Source: Cystobacter fuscus (GTDB taxonomy: Bacteria > Myxococcota > Myxococcia > Myxococcales > Myxococcaceae). Taken from it: DNA of 64,000 nucleotides. A program made the position numbers and the translations under genes. The notes under the pieces are model-generated. The model ran no database searches, was not told the origin of the DNA, and was given only the letters and a program-made list of their open reading frames with translations. Location of the stretch: contig NZ_CP022098.1 of the NCBI RefSeq assembly GCF_002305875.1, forward strand, positions 11,346,001-11,410,000, read 5' to 3'. Below, piece after piece: positions 35,942 through 46,751 of this stretch (the stretch's first letter is position 1; each line of letters opens with the position of its first letter).

Positions 35942-37560
35942 GGCCGCTCCGTCCCAGTGGTTGGAACCCTTACCACGAATCGCGCTCCTCCCAGAGAAGA
36001 GGCCTCACAGGCGACCAGGCCCCGCATCTCCTTCTCGAAGACCTCCCGCACGAGCGCGAGCCCGAGGCCACTTCCACCTCGGAGGGAAACGCCCTCGTCG
36101 AAGATGGCCCTCCGCATGGGCTCGGGGACGCCCGGCCCATTGTCCTCGACCAGGAGTCGAACCGCGCTCGCCCCCTCGATCGATTCGGCTTCGATGCGGA
36201 TCACCGGAGACTCCGTGGCCACGGCCTGGGTCGCGTTCCGGAGGATGTTGGCGATGGCCGTCACGACACGGGCACGATGGCCCGATACGGGAGGAAGCTG
36301 AGCCGGCAGAACCTGCTCGATGCGGCGTCCCGACTCCGACTCGATGACCGAAACGGCATCGCGAAGGGCCACCAGCATGTCGAAAGGCTCGGGCGGCGTT
36401 GCCGCGAACTGGGAGAGTTCGACCAACTGACCGATGAAGCGGAAAACGGAATCAATGCCCCGGTCGATGCCTTCTTTTCTCCGGGCGACCACGTCCCCAG
36501 GATGCTCCGCAGTCTGCACCTCCCGGTAGAACGCCCCCAGGGCCGTCTTGACAGGGACAAGCATGTTGCGAATTTCATGTGCGACCAGACGTGACTGCCG
36601 GACGGTAGCTTCCGCCACAGCGGTGGCCTCAATATTGGCTGTCGTCTTTCCAGAACTCACCGCAACATTATTTGCTGCAGAGAGCGTGAGATCCGCAAGG
36701 ATGGATTCAGCCAGAACAGACATTGGCGTCACCCCTACCTCTGAGATTTCAGAAAGCAACTGACGCCCTATAGGCAAAACCTCAAGATCGGTACGCAAAC
36801 CACGCTCGCCCTCAACAATCCGAACAAGCCCCAAGGCAGCCAACCTTCTGATCGTATCCCAGTTATGAGGAAAGCCCGAGTTACTCTCATCATCAGCCCA
36901 GAAGGACCATGCCCTCCGTTGAACAAGGTGGGCTGCCGTTTCACGGCTGACTCTCCAGGGATCAGAAGGACCAAAAGACTGTGCAGCTTCCACATGAAGC
37001 AGCCAACGAATGGCATCACTTCCTTTGAGTTCGAGAAAAACCCGCCCGATTGCAGTTAGAGGACTCCCTGACACAAGCTTCTTCGTCGCTCTAATCGACT
37101 CAGCATATGTAGCACTATCGATCTTCCCACTCAACGTGGTGTAAAATGCGAACCCCTTGGCGATATCTGCCAACCGATCAAGTTCCATCGTTCGAATTCG
37201 GCTGGGTAATGCATCCATCACACCGATCTGCCTGGCGATGGCAACCTCGATCAAAGCATCGATTTCCTTGTCTGACGCAGTATTACCCATGCTCCCGCGA
37301 AGCAGCCGGGCCATCTGGTTAGCAAACTTCACAACCGCATCAGCATGTTGCCAACGGTCGAAAAGCGATGCAGGATCATCCCGAGGATAACCGAACTCAT
37401 CCGTTGGCTTGTCTTGAGCCTCCAACCGCTCCAAGCAACGAATAAGCGCATTGCGCGCAAAAGCAGGGTCGATACCCACCACCAGGGATGCATCCCCGCT
37501 GACCTTGCCCGATTGTCCAACCTGCTGAAGATAGTCGCTTAATGTATCCAGGAAAGACAT
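35938..37560 (-). CDS. Soluble hybrid-sensor histidine kinase with unknown N-terminal domain
   Basis: A 540-residue protein without membrane helices. Residues 1-300 are an unrecognised sensory part; within it 215-270 resembles a winged helix (PHNWDTIRRLAALGLVRIVEG). The kinase core has H-box VAHEIRNML (His328), N-box ANILRNATQAV, and G-boxes VEDNGPGVPE and GGSGLGLALV. The N-terminal third has a lower GC content than the rest, as if recently acquired. The start at 37560 follows a GGGAG stretch; ten further upstream codons are open. It is the first gene of a pair with the response-regulator-nuclease and probably phosphorylates it in response to a cytoplasmic signal. It carries no receiver domain of its own. 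Confidence 0.85.
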   Translation of the reverse strand: MSFLDTLSDYLQQVGQSGKVSGDASLVVGIDPAFARNALIRCLERLEAQDKPTDEFGYPRDDPASLFDRWQHADAVVKFANQMARLLRGSMGNTASDKEIDALIEVAIARQIGVMDALPSRIRTMELDRLADIAKGFAFYTTLSGKIDSATYAESIRATKKLVSGSPLTAIGRVFLELKGSDAIRWLLHVEAAQSFGPSDPWRVSRETAAHLVQRRAWSFWADDESNSGFPHNWDTIRRLAALGLVRIVEGERGLRTDLEVLPIGRQLLSEISEVGVTPMSVLAESILADLTLSAANNVAVSSGKTTANIEATAVAEATVRQSRLVAHEIRNMLVPVKTALGAFYREVQTAEHPGDVVARRKEGIDRGIDSVFRFIGQLVELSQFAATPPEPFDMLVALRDAVSVIESESGRRIEQVLPAQLPPVSGHRARVVTAIANILRNATQAVATESPVIRIEAESIEGASAVRLLVEDNGPGVPEPMRRAIFDEGVSLRGGSGLGLALVREVFEKEMRGLVACEASSLGGARFVVRVPTTGTERP

Positions 37561-37715
37561 CCGCTGCTCCCAACCCAATTCCCCAGCCAATAGGCATTTT
37601 CAAGCATCGTAAATCACCGAGCAAGATGGCATACCCCCCTCCTGTTTCCACTACACAACGGTCGGCAGGGCACTCTCTTCTCCACAAGCCAGCACCGACT
37701 CGCTACACTGCCCGT

Positions 37716-39302
37716 GTGAGCTCCTCCGGTAACGCCTCCATCCTGGCCATCGATCTCGGGACCTCGGCCGTGAAGCTGGCCGCCGTCACCCTGCGCGGGA
37801 AGATCCTCGGAGGCACCGAGGAATCCCTCGACCTCCAACTCCTCCCCGACGGCGGCGCCGAACAGGACCCCGAATCCTGGTGGGCCGCCATCGTCCGCGG
37901 CACGCGGCGCCTGCTGGACTCGGGCGCCGTCCCGGCCTCCGACATCGTCGGCATCAACGTCAGCTCCCAGTGGTCCGGCACCGTCGCCGTCGACGCCCAC
38001 GGCAAGCCCCTGCGGCCCGCCCTGCTCTGGATGGACTCGCGCGGACGCGAACACGTGCGGCGCGCCGCCCAGGGGTTGGTGTCCGTCGAGGGCTATAGTC
38101 TGCGCAAGGCCCTCACCTGGCTGCACATCTGTGGCGGCGCGCCCACCCTCTCCGGCAAGGATCCGGTCGGCCACATCCTGTACCTCCAGAACGAGCACCC
38201 CACGCTCTACCGCGACACCTACAAGTTCCTCGAGCCCAAGGACTGGCTCAACCAGCGCCTGAGTGGCCGCATGGTGTCCTCCCATGACTCCATCACCCTG
38301 CACTGGGTGACGGACAACCGCGACCTGGCGCACATCGACTACGACAACGGCCTGCTGCGCATGACGGGCCTGCAACGCGAGAAGCTGCCCGACCTCGTCC
38401 CCGCCGCCACCGTGCTCGGGCCGCTCCAACCCGAGGCCGCCCGGGCCCTGGGACTGAGCGACTCGGTGCAGGTCATCTCCGGCGCCCCGGACATCCTCGC
38501 GGCCGCGGTGGGCTCGGGCGCCGTGCGCAACCACGAGGCCCACCTGTGCATCGGCACGTCCTCCTGGGTGAGCTGCCACGTGCCCACCAAGAAGACCGAC
38601 ATCTTCCACCAGTTGGGCAGCATCCCCTCGGCGCTCCCGGGCCGCTACCTGCTCACCAACGAGCAGGAGTCCGCCGGCATCTGCCTGTCCTACCTCAAGG
38701 ATCACATCCTCTTCGGCCCCGAGAGCGCCCCCCAGGACTCCGCCGAGCGCTACGCGATGCTCGTCCGCGAGGCCGAGCGCATCCCCGCCGGGAGTGATCA
38801 GCTCATCTTCCTGCCCTGGCTCAACGGCGAGCGCAGCCCGGTGGACGACAGCACGCTGCGCGGCGGTTTCCTCAACCAGTCCCTCAAGACGACCCGGGGA
38901 CACTTCGTGCGCGCCGTGATGGAAGGCGTGGCCTACAACTCGCGCTGGCTCTTCTCCTACGTGGAGAAGGCGGCCGGCCACACCCTGAACCCCGTGCGCA
39001 TCATCGGAGGCGGCGCCCGCTCACCGCTGTGGTGTCAGATCCACGCGGACGTGCTCGGCCGGACCATTCAGCAGGTGGACGAGCCCGTGCTCGCCAACAC
39101 CCGGGGAGCGGCCTTCCAGGCGGCGGTGGCGCTCGGGCGGCTGAGCGTGGACGAAATCCCCTCGCTGGTGCCCATCGCGCAGACCTTCGAGCCGAACCCG
39201 CGCAACCGGGCCCTCTACGACGAGCTGTTCGACGAATTCCTGAACATCTACAAGAACAACAAGGCCATCTTCGCGCGCCTCAACCGCAAGCGCAGCGCGT
39301 GA
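37716..39302 (+). CDS. FGGY-family carbohydrate kinase (xylulokinase-like)
   Basis: A 528-residue kinase of the FGGY family, which phosphorylates a sugar or polyol with ATP. N-terminal motif [16 protein letters not shown], substrate region [23 protein letters not shown] (read in parts), and C-terminal [19 protein letters not shown] plus [15 protein letters not shown] are all present. It is closest in layout to xylulokinases, but some regions differ. The likely start is a GTG at 37716, about seven bases after TACACT, which could be a -10 element of a leaderless transcript; ATG at 37626 is the alternative. The next gene (lyase) follows after 16 bases, so both act together. It diverges from the histidine kinase. 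Confidence 0.85.
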   Translation: MSSSGNASILAIDLGTSAVKLAAVTLRGKILGGTEESLDLQLLPDGGAEQDPESWWAAIVRGTRRLLDSGAVPASDIVGINVSSQWSGTVAVDAHGKPLRPALLWMDSRGREHVRRAAQGLVSVEGYSLRKALTWLHICGGAPTLSGKDPVGHILYLQNEHPTLYRDTYKFLEPKDWLNQRLSGRMVSSHDSITLHWVTDNRDLAHIDYDNGLLRMTGLQREKLPDLVPAATVLGPLQPEAARALGLSDSVQVISGAPDILAAAVGSGAVRNHEAHLCIGTSSWVSCHVPTKKTDIFHQLGSIPSALPGRYLLTNEQESAGICLSYLKDHILFGPESAPQDSAERYAMLVREAERIPAGSDQLIFLPWLNGERSPVDDSTLRGGFLNQSLKTTRGHFVRAVMEGVAYNSRWLFSYVEKAAGHTLNPVRIIGGGARSPLWCQIHADVLGRTIQQVDEPVLANTRGAAFQAAVALGRLSVDEIPSLVPIAQTFEPNPRNRALYDELFDEFLNIYKNNKAIFARLNRKRSA

Positions 39303-39318
39303 CCCGAGGACTCCACCC

Positions 39319-40845
<1,527 letters not shown>

Positions 40846-40908
40846 TCGCGAAGGGGGGCGTGTGTCCCCTCCTGGAAACAAAGAAACAAAGCGACATGAG
40901 CCGTCAAT

Positions 40909-40928
40909 GAGGGGTGCATACACCCCTC
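40909..40928. other. Perfect 8-bp hairpin
   Basis: GAGGGGTG-CATA-CACCCCTC lies in the 181-base gap between the lyase gene and DUF47. It has no U-run, so it could be a protein-binding palindrome or a weak terminator for the lyase operon. A second, weaker AGGGG/CCCCT pairing precedes it near 40855-40870. Confidence 0.45.
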
Positions 40929-41026
40929 GCATCTTCGTGTTGGCGCTCGCCTCCAGGTGAGGTAGTGACGCCCCCGTGACGGACGGGGTCCGCCGGTTGG
41001 GACGAGGTCCGCCCAGGAGAAGCACG

Positions 41027-41653
41027 ATGCTCGAGAAGCTGATGCCCAAGTCGGACGAGTTCTTCGACGACTTCGACGCGCAGTGCGCCGTCACCGTGGA
41101 GGGCGCGCGCATGCTGCACGCCCTGCTGAGCGACTACCGGGACGTGGATGCCCGGGTGAAGGCCCTCAAGGACGTGGAGCACAAGGGTGACGAGGTCACC
41201 CATGCCGCCTTCAACCGGCTGCACCAGCAGTTCATCACCCCGTTCGATCGCGGGCAGATCCACTCGCTGCTCTCGCGCATCGACGACGTGCTGGACCTGA
41301 CGAACGCGGCGGCGGCCCGGCTGCAGTACTACGAGATCCAGTCGAGCCTGCCGGACGCCACGGAGCTCGCGCGGCTGCTCGTGCTGTGCACGGAGAAGGT
41401 GCGCGAGGTGGTGGCGGCGCTGCGGCTCATCAAGCAGCCGGATCAGATCCTCGCGGGCGTCAAGGACATCAAGAAGCTGGAGTCCCAGGCGGACGAGGCG
41501 CTGCGCGCGGGCCTGGGGCGGCTGTTCAAGAGCGGCGTGGATCCCCTCACGGTCATCAAGTGGAAGGAGATCTACGATCTCATCGAGATGGCCACGGACA
41601 AGTGCCAGGACGTGGGCAATGTCATCGAGGGCGTGGTCCTGGAGCACTCCTGA
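41027..41653 (+). CDS. DUF47/PhoU-like protein, Pit partner
   Basis: A 208-residue all-helical protein of the DUF47 (TIGR00153) family, related to PhoU. The segments FDDFDAQCAVTVEGARML, DVEHKGDEVTHAAF and DRGQIHSLLSRIDDVLD are typical, the last two providing the acidic E/D-x-x-x-D metal-binding patterns. Members sit beside Pit transporters and are thought to regulate phosphate uptake. AGGAG seven bases before 41027 sets the start. The stop codon is one base from the pit start, so the two are co-translated. Confidence 0.92.
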   Translation: MLEKLMPKSDEFFDDFDAQCAVTVEGARMLHALLSDYRDVDARVKALKDVEHKGDEVTHAAFNRLHQQFITPFDRGQIHSLLSRIDDVLDLTNAAAARLQYYEIQSSLPDATELARLLVLCTEKVREVVAALRLIKQPDQILAGVKDIKKLESQADEALRAGLGRLFKSGVDPLTVIKWKEIYDLIEMATDKCQDVGNVIEGVVLEHS

Positions 41654-41654
41654 G

Positions 41655-42680
41655 ATGTTGCTCACCGCCGTCGTCCTCATTGTCGCGGTCGCGCTCGTCT
41701 TCGACTTCATCAACGGCTTTCACGACGCGGCCAACTCCATCGCCACCGTGGTGGGCACCCGGGTGCTCTCGCCCAACCTGGCCGTGGCCTGGGCGGCCTT
41801 CTTCAACTTCGTCGCCGCGTTCGGCGGAGGGGTGAAGGTGGCCAACACCATGGGCAAGGGCATCATCAACTTCGACATGCTGCGCGCCGAGGGCTCCGAG
41901 GCCGTGCTGCTCGTCATCTTCTCCTCGCTCATGGGCGCCATCGCCTGGAACCTGCTGACGTGGTGGTGGGGACTGCCGTCGTCCTCGTCGCATGCGCTCG
42001 CGGGCGGGATGATCGGCGCGACGCTGCCGGTGCTCGGCTACCAGGGGCTGGTGGGCGCGGGCATCGCGAAGATCGCCGGCTTCATCGTGCTCTCGCCGCT
42101 CATCGGCATGGTGCTCGGCACGCTGATGATGCTGGCGAGCACGTGGACGGTGCACAAGCAGACGCCGCTCAAGGTGGACACGTGGTTCCGGCGGCTGCAG
42201 CTCGTGTCGTCGGCCATCTTCTCCTTCAGCCACGGCACCAACGACGCGCAGAAGGTGATGGGCATCATCGCCGTGGTGCTCTTCGGCACCATCTGGAAGG
42301 ACCGGCCCTTCCACATCGACTGGTGGATGATCATCTCGTGCCACGCGGCGATCGCCATGGGTACGTTCTTCGGCGGCTGGCGCATCGTGAAGACGATGGG
42401 CCACAGCCTCACCAAGCTCGCGCCCATCGGAGGCTTCGCGGCGGAGACGGGCGGCGGCGTCACCATCATCGCCCTGGCCAAGCTCGGCATCCCGGTGTCC
42501 ACCACCCACACCATCACCGGTGCCATCGTGGGCGTGGGCTCCACCCGGGGCTGGCGCGCGGTGAAGTGGGGCGTGGCCGGCCGCATCATCTGGGCGTGGG
42601 TGTTCACCATTCCCGCCTCGGCGCTCATGGCCGTCATCGTCTACGCGGTGTCCAAGGGCGTGCTGCTCGTGGTGCGCTGA
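41655..42680 (+). CDS. pit: Low-affinity inorganic phosphate transporter
   Basis: A 341-residue integral membrane protein of the PiT family (metal-phosphate:H+ symport). The two inverted PD001131-type motifs are present: FDFINGFHDAANSIATVVGT near the start and FSFSHGTNDAQKVMG near residue 195. SSSSHAL and VSTTHTITGAIVGVGS are further conserved blocks. Around ten hydrophobic helices are seen. The length is near the family norm for the short bacterial type. It follows DUF47 directly, an arrangement widespread in bacteria, and is likely to be controlled by it. Confidence 0.94.
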   Translation: MLLTAVVLIVAVALVFDFINGFHDAANSIATVVGTRVLSPNLAVAWAAFFNFVAAFGGGVKVANTMGKGIINFDMLRAEGSEAVLLVIFSSLMGAIAWNLLTWWWGLPSSSSHALAGGMIGATLPVLGYQGLVGAGIAKIAGFIVLSPLIGMVLGTLMMLASTWTVHKQTPLKVDTWFRRLQLVSSAIFSFSHGTNDAQKVMGIIAVVLFGTIWKDRPFHIDWWMIISCHAAIAMGTFFGGWRIVKTMGHSLTKLAPIGGFAAETGGGVTIIALAKLGIPVSTTHTITGAIVGVGSTRGWRAVKWGVAGRIIWAWVFTIPASALMAVIVYAVSKGVLLVVR

Positions 42681-42818
42681 GGCGCCTTCTGTCATCCACT
42701 CGGCCTCCGGGTGGAAACCCCCTCCCATTCCCTCCGCCCCGCCAGGGCGCGTGAGGTAGAACCCAAGCGCCTTCCGTTCCCACTGGCGGGAACGGAACCT
42801 GGGAGAGGGAAACCGACG

Positions 42819-43415
42819 ATGAATCGACTCGTGCTGGTGCTGGGACTCGCGCTGCTCGCTGGCTGCGCCACCGTGAAGAGCAGCCGCGTCCGCCCGGACT
42901 ACGAGACCACGGACAAGACGCGCGTGAAGCGGCTCGCCGTGGTCGTCCAGCCCCTGCCGGACGACCGGCAGCAGCTCGGCGATTTGTGGAGCCTCATCGC
43001 CCGCCGCCACGTCAACCAGAACCGGCTCTTCCTCGTGAAGGCCAACTTCGCCCGCTCGGGCGCCCCCGAGGACACCTCCTTCAAGGAGCTGTGCGTCGAG
43101 GGCATCGAGGGCGTGCTCTGGCTGGCGCCCGAGAGCGTGAAGCTCGTGGGCAAGGGCGTGGAGGCCGGGGTGAAGGCGCAGTTGGTGCGCTGCTCGGATG
43201 GGGGGGAGACCTGGGCCGCCGAGGCCGCCGGGAGCTGGAACTCCGAGGACAAGCGCTACGCGGCCCTCACCGAGCAGTACGCGGGCGAGCTGGGCCCCGA
43301 GGCCGGCCCCTATGTCGCGCCCTCCTTCCGCCTGCTCAGCGCCACGCTCGACACCCTGCCCAATCCCCTCCTGAACGATGAGGACACGAACGAGAAGATC
43401 GAACTCGGGGAGTAG
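42819..43415 (+). CDS. MXAN_6521/LA_1396-type lipoprotein
   Basis: A 198-residue lipoprotein with signal LVLGLALLAGCATVKSS (lipobox LAGC) and then RVRPDYETTDKTRVKRLAVV, which I recognise as the start of the MXAN_6521/LA_1396 lipoprotein family found in myxobacteria and leptospires. The rest is a mixed alpha/beta domain (GIEGVLWLAPESVKLVGK). Function is unknown. GGGAGAGGG before 42819 sets the start. The MgtC gene follows after two bases. Confidence 0.8.
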   Translation: MNRLVLVLGLALLAGCATVKSSRVRPDYETTDKTRVKRLAVVVQPLPDDRQQLGDLWSLIARRHVNQNRLFLVKANFARSGAPEDTSFKELCVEGIEGVLWLAPESVKLVGKGVEAGVKAQLVRCSDGGETWAAEAAGSWNSEDKRYAALTEQYAGELGPEAGPYVAPSFRLLSATLDTLPNPLLNDEDTNEKIELGE

Positions 43416-43417
43416 GC

Positions 43418-43918
43418 GTGGGACTGGACGACACCACGATCGTCCTGCGGCTGCTGCTCGCCTTCGGACTGGGCGCCACGCTCGGTCTGGAGCGCGAGCT
43501 GCGCGGGCACCAGGCCGGACTGCGCACCCACATCCTGGTGTGCCTGGGCTCCTGTCTGTTCACCCTGAGCAGCCTCTTCGTGGCCCTGCCGCTCGTGAGC
43601 GACACCACCCACGAGGCGCGCGCCGACATCAGCCGCATCGCCAGTCAGATCGTCGTGGGCATCGGCTTCCTCGGCGGCGGAGCCATCATCCGCCACGAGA
43701 CGCAGATCAAGGGCCTCACCACCGCGGCCAACCTGTGGCTGACCGCCTCCGTGGGGCTCGCCTGTGGGCTGGGCTTCACCCTGGCCGCCAGCACCACCGT
43801 GGCGCTCGCGCTCATCACGCTCGTGGGCCTGCGCTTCGTCGAGCGCCACATCATCCACCTGCGCAGGAAGTACCGCCTCCCGGCCGAGGACGAACCCCCC
43901 AACGACAAGCGCCCGTGA
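43418..43918 (+). CDS. MgtC/SapB family membrane protein
   Basis: A 166-residue membrane protein with GTG start. The family signatures LGATLGLERELRGHQAGLRTHILVCLGSC (read as two adjacent blocks), RIASQIVVGIGFLGGGAIIR and GLTTAANLWLTASVGLACG are present. About four membrane helices precede a short basic tail. MgtC proteins modulate magnesium adaptation and membrane ATPase activity; the C-terminal ACT-like domain of longer members is absent. It follows the lipoprotein gene by two bases and converges with the PTS operon. Confidence 0.92.
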   Translation: MGLDDTTIVLRLLLAFGLGATLGLERELRGHQAGLRTHILVCLGSCLFTLSSLFVALPLVSDTTHEARADISRIASQIVVGIGFLGGGAIIRHETQIKGLTTAANLWLTASVGLACGLGFTLAASTTVALALITLVGLRFVERHIIHLRRKYRLPAEDEPPNDKRP

Positions 43919-43939
43919 GCCGCCTGGCACCAAGGTCCG

Positions 43940-44620
43940 TCAGCGCCGGACCGCCGACGTGGGAAGGGCCCGGAAGGGCAGTTGGTACGTGTCGACGAGG
44001 TGCCGCCGCATCCGCGTCCACGCCCCGGGAGCGCCATCGAAGACGTCCTTCCACAACGCCCGCTCCTCCTCGGTGAACAGCTCCGAGCCGAGGATCGCCT
44101 CCGGCCCTCCATCGAGGCACTCGCGCACCTGGGCCGCGGAGAACAGGTCCAGGGCGTCCTCCTTCATCGACAGGAAGACCTCGTCGAACTCCATCCCCAG
44201 CTCGGTCCATTGGGCGAGGCAGTAGGCGAAGAAGCGCTTCTGGAGCACGCGCGCGGCCTCGAGTTCCGCGGACGGGGGCGCGGTGCCCTCACGGTGGGCG
44301 ATGAGCGCGAAGTGGTCGAGGAAGTCCGTCAGGCCCGTGGCCAGCACGCCGAGCACGAACATGCGTACCGGCGGGGCGTACTGCGACGCGAGGACGAGCC
44401 CATCCCTCACGAAAGAGGGCTGGAAGGAGAGGCCGCGCAGGTCCGTGGCCGCGCGGGGATTCTTCTCCAGCAGGCGCAGACGCTCCCCATAGGCCACCGC
44501 GTCCGGCTCCTCGGTGAACGGCACCTCGAGCGCGTCGAGCTCCGCCTGGGTGGACGCGCGCGCCGCGAGGCGGAAGACCTCCGCGACGTCCAGGATGCCG
44601 CGCCTTCCCCCACCGTCCAT
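43940..44620 (-). CDS. Unknown soluble protein at the end of the PTS operon
   Basis: A 226-residue, mostly helical protein without signal or membrane segments. No family is recognised. Features are an N-terminal helix (VAEVFRLAARASTQAELDAL), a central hydrophobic stretch (MFVLGVLATGLTDFLDHFAL) and an acidic helix (FDEVFLSMKEDALDLFS). GGAGGGG nine bases before the ATG supports the start. It begins six bases after the stop of the PTS enzyme I gene, so it is co-transcribed and may serve PTS signalling; that is inference from position only. Confidence 0.7.
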   Translation of the reverse strand: MDGGGRRGILDVAEVFRLAARASTQAELDALEVPFTEEPDAVAYGERLRLLEKNPRAATDLRGLSFQPSFVRDGLVLASQYAPPVRMFVLGVLATGLTDFLDHFALIAHREGTAPPSAELEAARVLQKRFFAYCLAQWTELGMEFDEVFLSMKEDALDLFSAAQVRECLDGGPEAILGSELFTEEERALWKDVFDGAPGAWTRMRRHLVDTYQLPFRALPTSAVRR

Positions 44621-44626
44621 GCCGGC

Positions 44627-46390
44627 TCACCCCTCCGAGGCGAAACGCTTGTCCATCTCCATGCGGATGAAGCGCTCGATCTCCTCCGCGGTGGTCAACT
44701 CCATGGCCTCGTCCAGCAGCTTCTGGGCCTCGGCGCGGCTGGACTGGCGCAGGACGCTCTTCACGGTGGGAATCTGCCCCGCCGTCATGGACAGCTCGTC
44801 GAAGCCCAGCGCCAGCAGCACCAGCGCGTAGACGGAGTCGCCCGCCATCTCTCCGCACATGGCCACCGGAATCCGCGCGTCCCGGGCGGCCGCCACGATG
44901 TTGCGCAGCGAGCGCAGCACCGACAGGTGCAGGGGCTTGTACAGGTAGGCCACGTCCCGGTTCTGCCGATCGATGGCCATGGAGTACTGGATGAGATCGT
45001 TGGTGCCCACGGAGAAGAAGTCCGCCTCCTGGGCGAGCCGGTCGGCGATGAGCGCCGCGCTGGGCGTCTCCACCATGATGCCAATGGGGATGCGCTTGCC
45101 GAGTGGAACGCCCGCGCGCCCCAGCTCCGTGCGGCACGCCTCCAGCTCGCTCCGGGCCTCGCGCAGCTCGCTCATGCCGCTGATGAGCGGGAACATGAGG
45201 CGCATGTTGCCGTGCACGCTCGCGCGCAACAGGGCGCGCAGCTGCACCCGGAACAGCTCCCGGTTCGCCAGGCAGTAGCGGATGGCGCGCAGCCCCATGG
45301 CCGGGTTGGGCTCCTTCTCGTGCTTGCCCTTGCCCGGCACCTTGTCCCCCCCCAGGTCCAGCGTGCGGATGGTGACGGGCCGGCCCTCCATCGCCTCCAG
45401 CACCTGCCGGTACGCCCGGTACTGCTCCTCCTCGCTCGGGGCCTCCTTGCGGTCGAGGAACATGAACTCGGTGCGGTACAGGCCAATGCCCTCCGCGCCG
45501 TGGGACAGGAGCGAGGGCAGCTCCTCGGGGAACTCGATGTTGCCCACCAGCCGGATGCGGAAGCCGTCCGTGCTCTGGGCCGGCAGATCCTTGGCCGCCA
45601 GGGCCCGCGCCTCGCTCTCCTGGTAGCGGCGCCGCGTCTCGTGGAAGCGCGCGAGCTGGGCCTCGGTGGGATTGACCAGGAGGACGCCACGCTGGCCGTC
45701 GAGCGCCACCAGGTCCCCGGGGGAGATCTGCTCGCTGGCGCGCCCCGCGCCGAGCACCGCCGGGATGGAGCGGGCGCGCGCGACGATGGCCGTGTGGCTC
45801 GTCTGTCCGCCCAGGTCCGTGACGAAGCCGGCCACCTGCCCCGAGCGCGCCAGCAGCGCCGCGTCCGCCGGGGACAGGTCGTGCGCCACCACCACCGCGT
45901 TCTCCGGCACCGCCACCTCCTCGTCCACCACCTGGCCGAGCAGGTTGCGCACCACGCGATCCGCCACGTACTCCACGTCCGAGCGCCGCTCGCGGAAGTA
46001 CTCGTCCGGGATGTTGTCGAAGAGGTGCTTGAGCTTGCGCGCCACCCGCCGCACCGCCCACTCGGCGTTGATGCGATCCTCCACGATGAGCCGGTTCACC
46101 TCGTCCACGAACATGGGATCGTGGAGCATGAGCCGGTGCGCCTCGAGGATGAGGGCGTGCTCGGGCCCTTCCGAGTGGGAGATCTGCTCCTTGAGGTCGG
46201 ACAGTTGCTGGTCGGACAGGTCCAGCGCCGTCTTCATCCGCATCCGCTCGGGGTCCACCTCGGCCTCGGCCAGGCGCAGCTTGGGGGTGCGCACGCGCTT
46301 GCGATCGAGGATGTACGCGTGGCCCACCGCCACGCCCGGCGAGGCGCCGATGCCCTTGAGACTCAACGTGGGAGAAGCCTGGCTGCTCAC
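44627..46390 (-). CDS. ptsI: PTS enzyme I (phosphoenolpyruvate-protein phosphotransferase)
   Basis: Enzyme I takes phosphate from PEP and passes it to HPr. The 587-residue protein has the N-terminal HPr-binding/phosphohistidine domain with GGQTSHTAIVARARSIPAV (active-site His), a short linker, and the PEP-binding barrel with LYRTEFMFLDRK, RTLDLGGDK, GLRAIRYC and AMCGEMAGDSVYALVL containing the catalytic Cys. There is no N-terminal GAF domain, so it is EI proper rather than nitrogen-type PtsP. The start is either GTG 46390, with AAGGA upstream, or GTG 46426; the first gives the usual EI N-terminus (LKGIGASPGVAVG). Confidence 0.93.
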   Translation of the reverse strand: MSSQASPTLSLKGIGASPGVAVGHAYILDRKRVRTPKLRLAEAEVDPERMRMKTALDLSDQQLSDLKEQISHSEGPEHALILEAHRLMLHDPMFVDEVNRLIVEDRINAEWAVRRVARKLKHLFDNIPDEYFRERRSDVEYVADRVVRNLLGQVVDEEVAVPENAVVVAHDLSPADAALLARSGQVAGFVTDLGGQTSHTAIVARARSIPAVLGAGRASEQISPGDLVALDGQRGVLLVNPTEAQLARFHETRRRYQESEARALAAKDLPAQSTDGFRIRLVGNIEFPEELPSLLSHGAEGIGLYRTEFMFLDRKEAPSEEEQYRAYRQVLEAMEGRPVTIRTLDLGGDKVPGKGKHEKEPNPAMGLRAIRYCLANRELFRVQLRALLRASVHGNMRLMFPLISGMSELREARSELEACRTELGRAGVPLGKRIPIGIMVETPSAALIADRLAQEADFFSVGTNDLIQYSMAIDRQNRDVAYLYKPLHLSVLRSLRNIVAAARDARIPVAMCGEMAGDSVYALVLLALGFDELSMTAGQIPTVKSVLRQSSRAEAQKLLDEAMELTTAEEIERFIRMEMDKRFASEG

Positions 46391-46435
46391 GGTTCCTTCT
46401 TCATCCGCGGCCACCGTCCGCGGCACGGGAGGCGT

Positions 46436-46714
46436 TCACTGCGACTCGCCAAACCGGTTGGCGATGAGCTTCTGGATGTCCTGGAGGCACGCCGGGGCGT
46501 CCTCGCCTTTGCACGTCACCGTCACCTGCATGCCCTGCGCCGCCGCCAACATCAGCACGCCCATGATGGATTTGGCATTGGCCCGCTGACCCTCGCACTC
46601 GAGCGTCACGTCGCTCTTGTAGCGGTTGGCCACCTGGACCAGCTGCGCCGCGGCGCGCGCGTGCAACCCCAGGGCGTTGATGATCTCGAATGTCCCTTCG
46701 ACCACGCTCGCCAT
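46436..46714 (-). CDS. ptsH: PTS phosphocarrier HPr
   Basis: A 92-residue HPr. Active-site His in NALGLHARAAAQLV and the regulatory Ser in NAKSIMGVLMLAAAQG are both present; the Ser is the target of HPr kinase, whose gene is in this window. AGGG before 46714 supports the start. It lies between EIID and EI genes in the PTS operon. Confidence 0.95.
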   Translation of the reverse strand: MASVVEGTFEIINALGLHARAAAQLVQVANRYKSDVTLECEGQRANAKSIMGVLMLAAAQGMQVTVTCKGEDAPACLQDIQKLIANRFGESQ

Positions 46715-46751
46715 TGCCGTCCCTGTTCGCTCGATGTCTTGCCCGAAGTTT

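Noticed and set aside
35009-37560. A restriction-modification system
   Set aside because: No methyltransferase or specificity gene nearby; the partner gene is a histidine kinase.
40909-40928. A standard rho-independent terminator
   Set aside because: The hairpin is perfect but no U-run follows on either strand.
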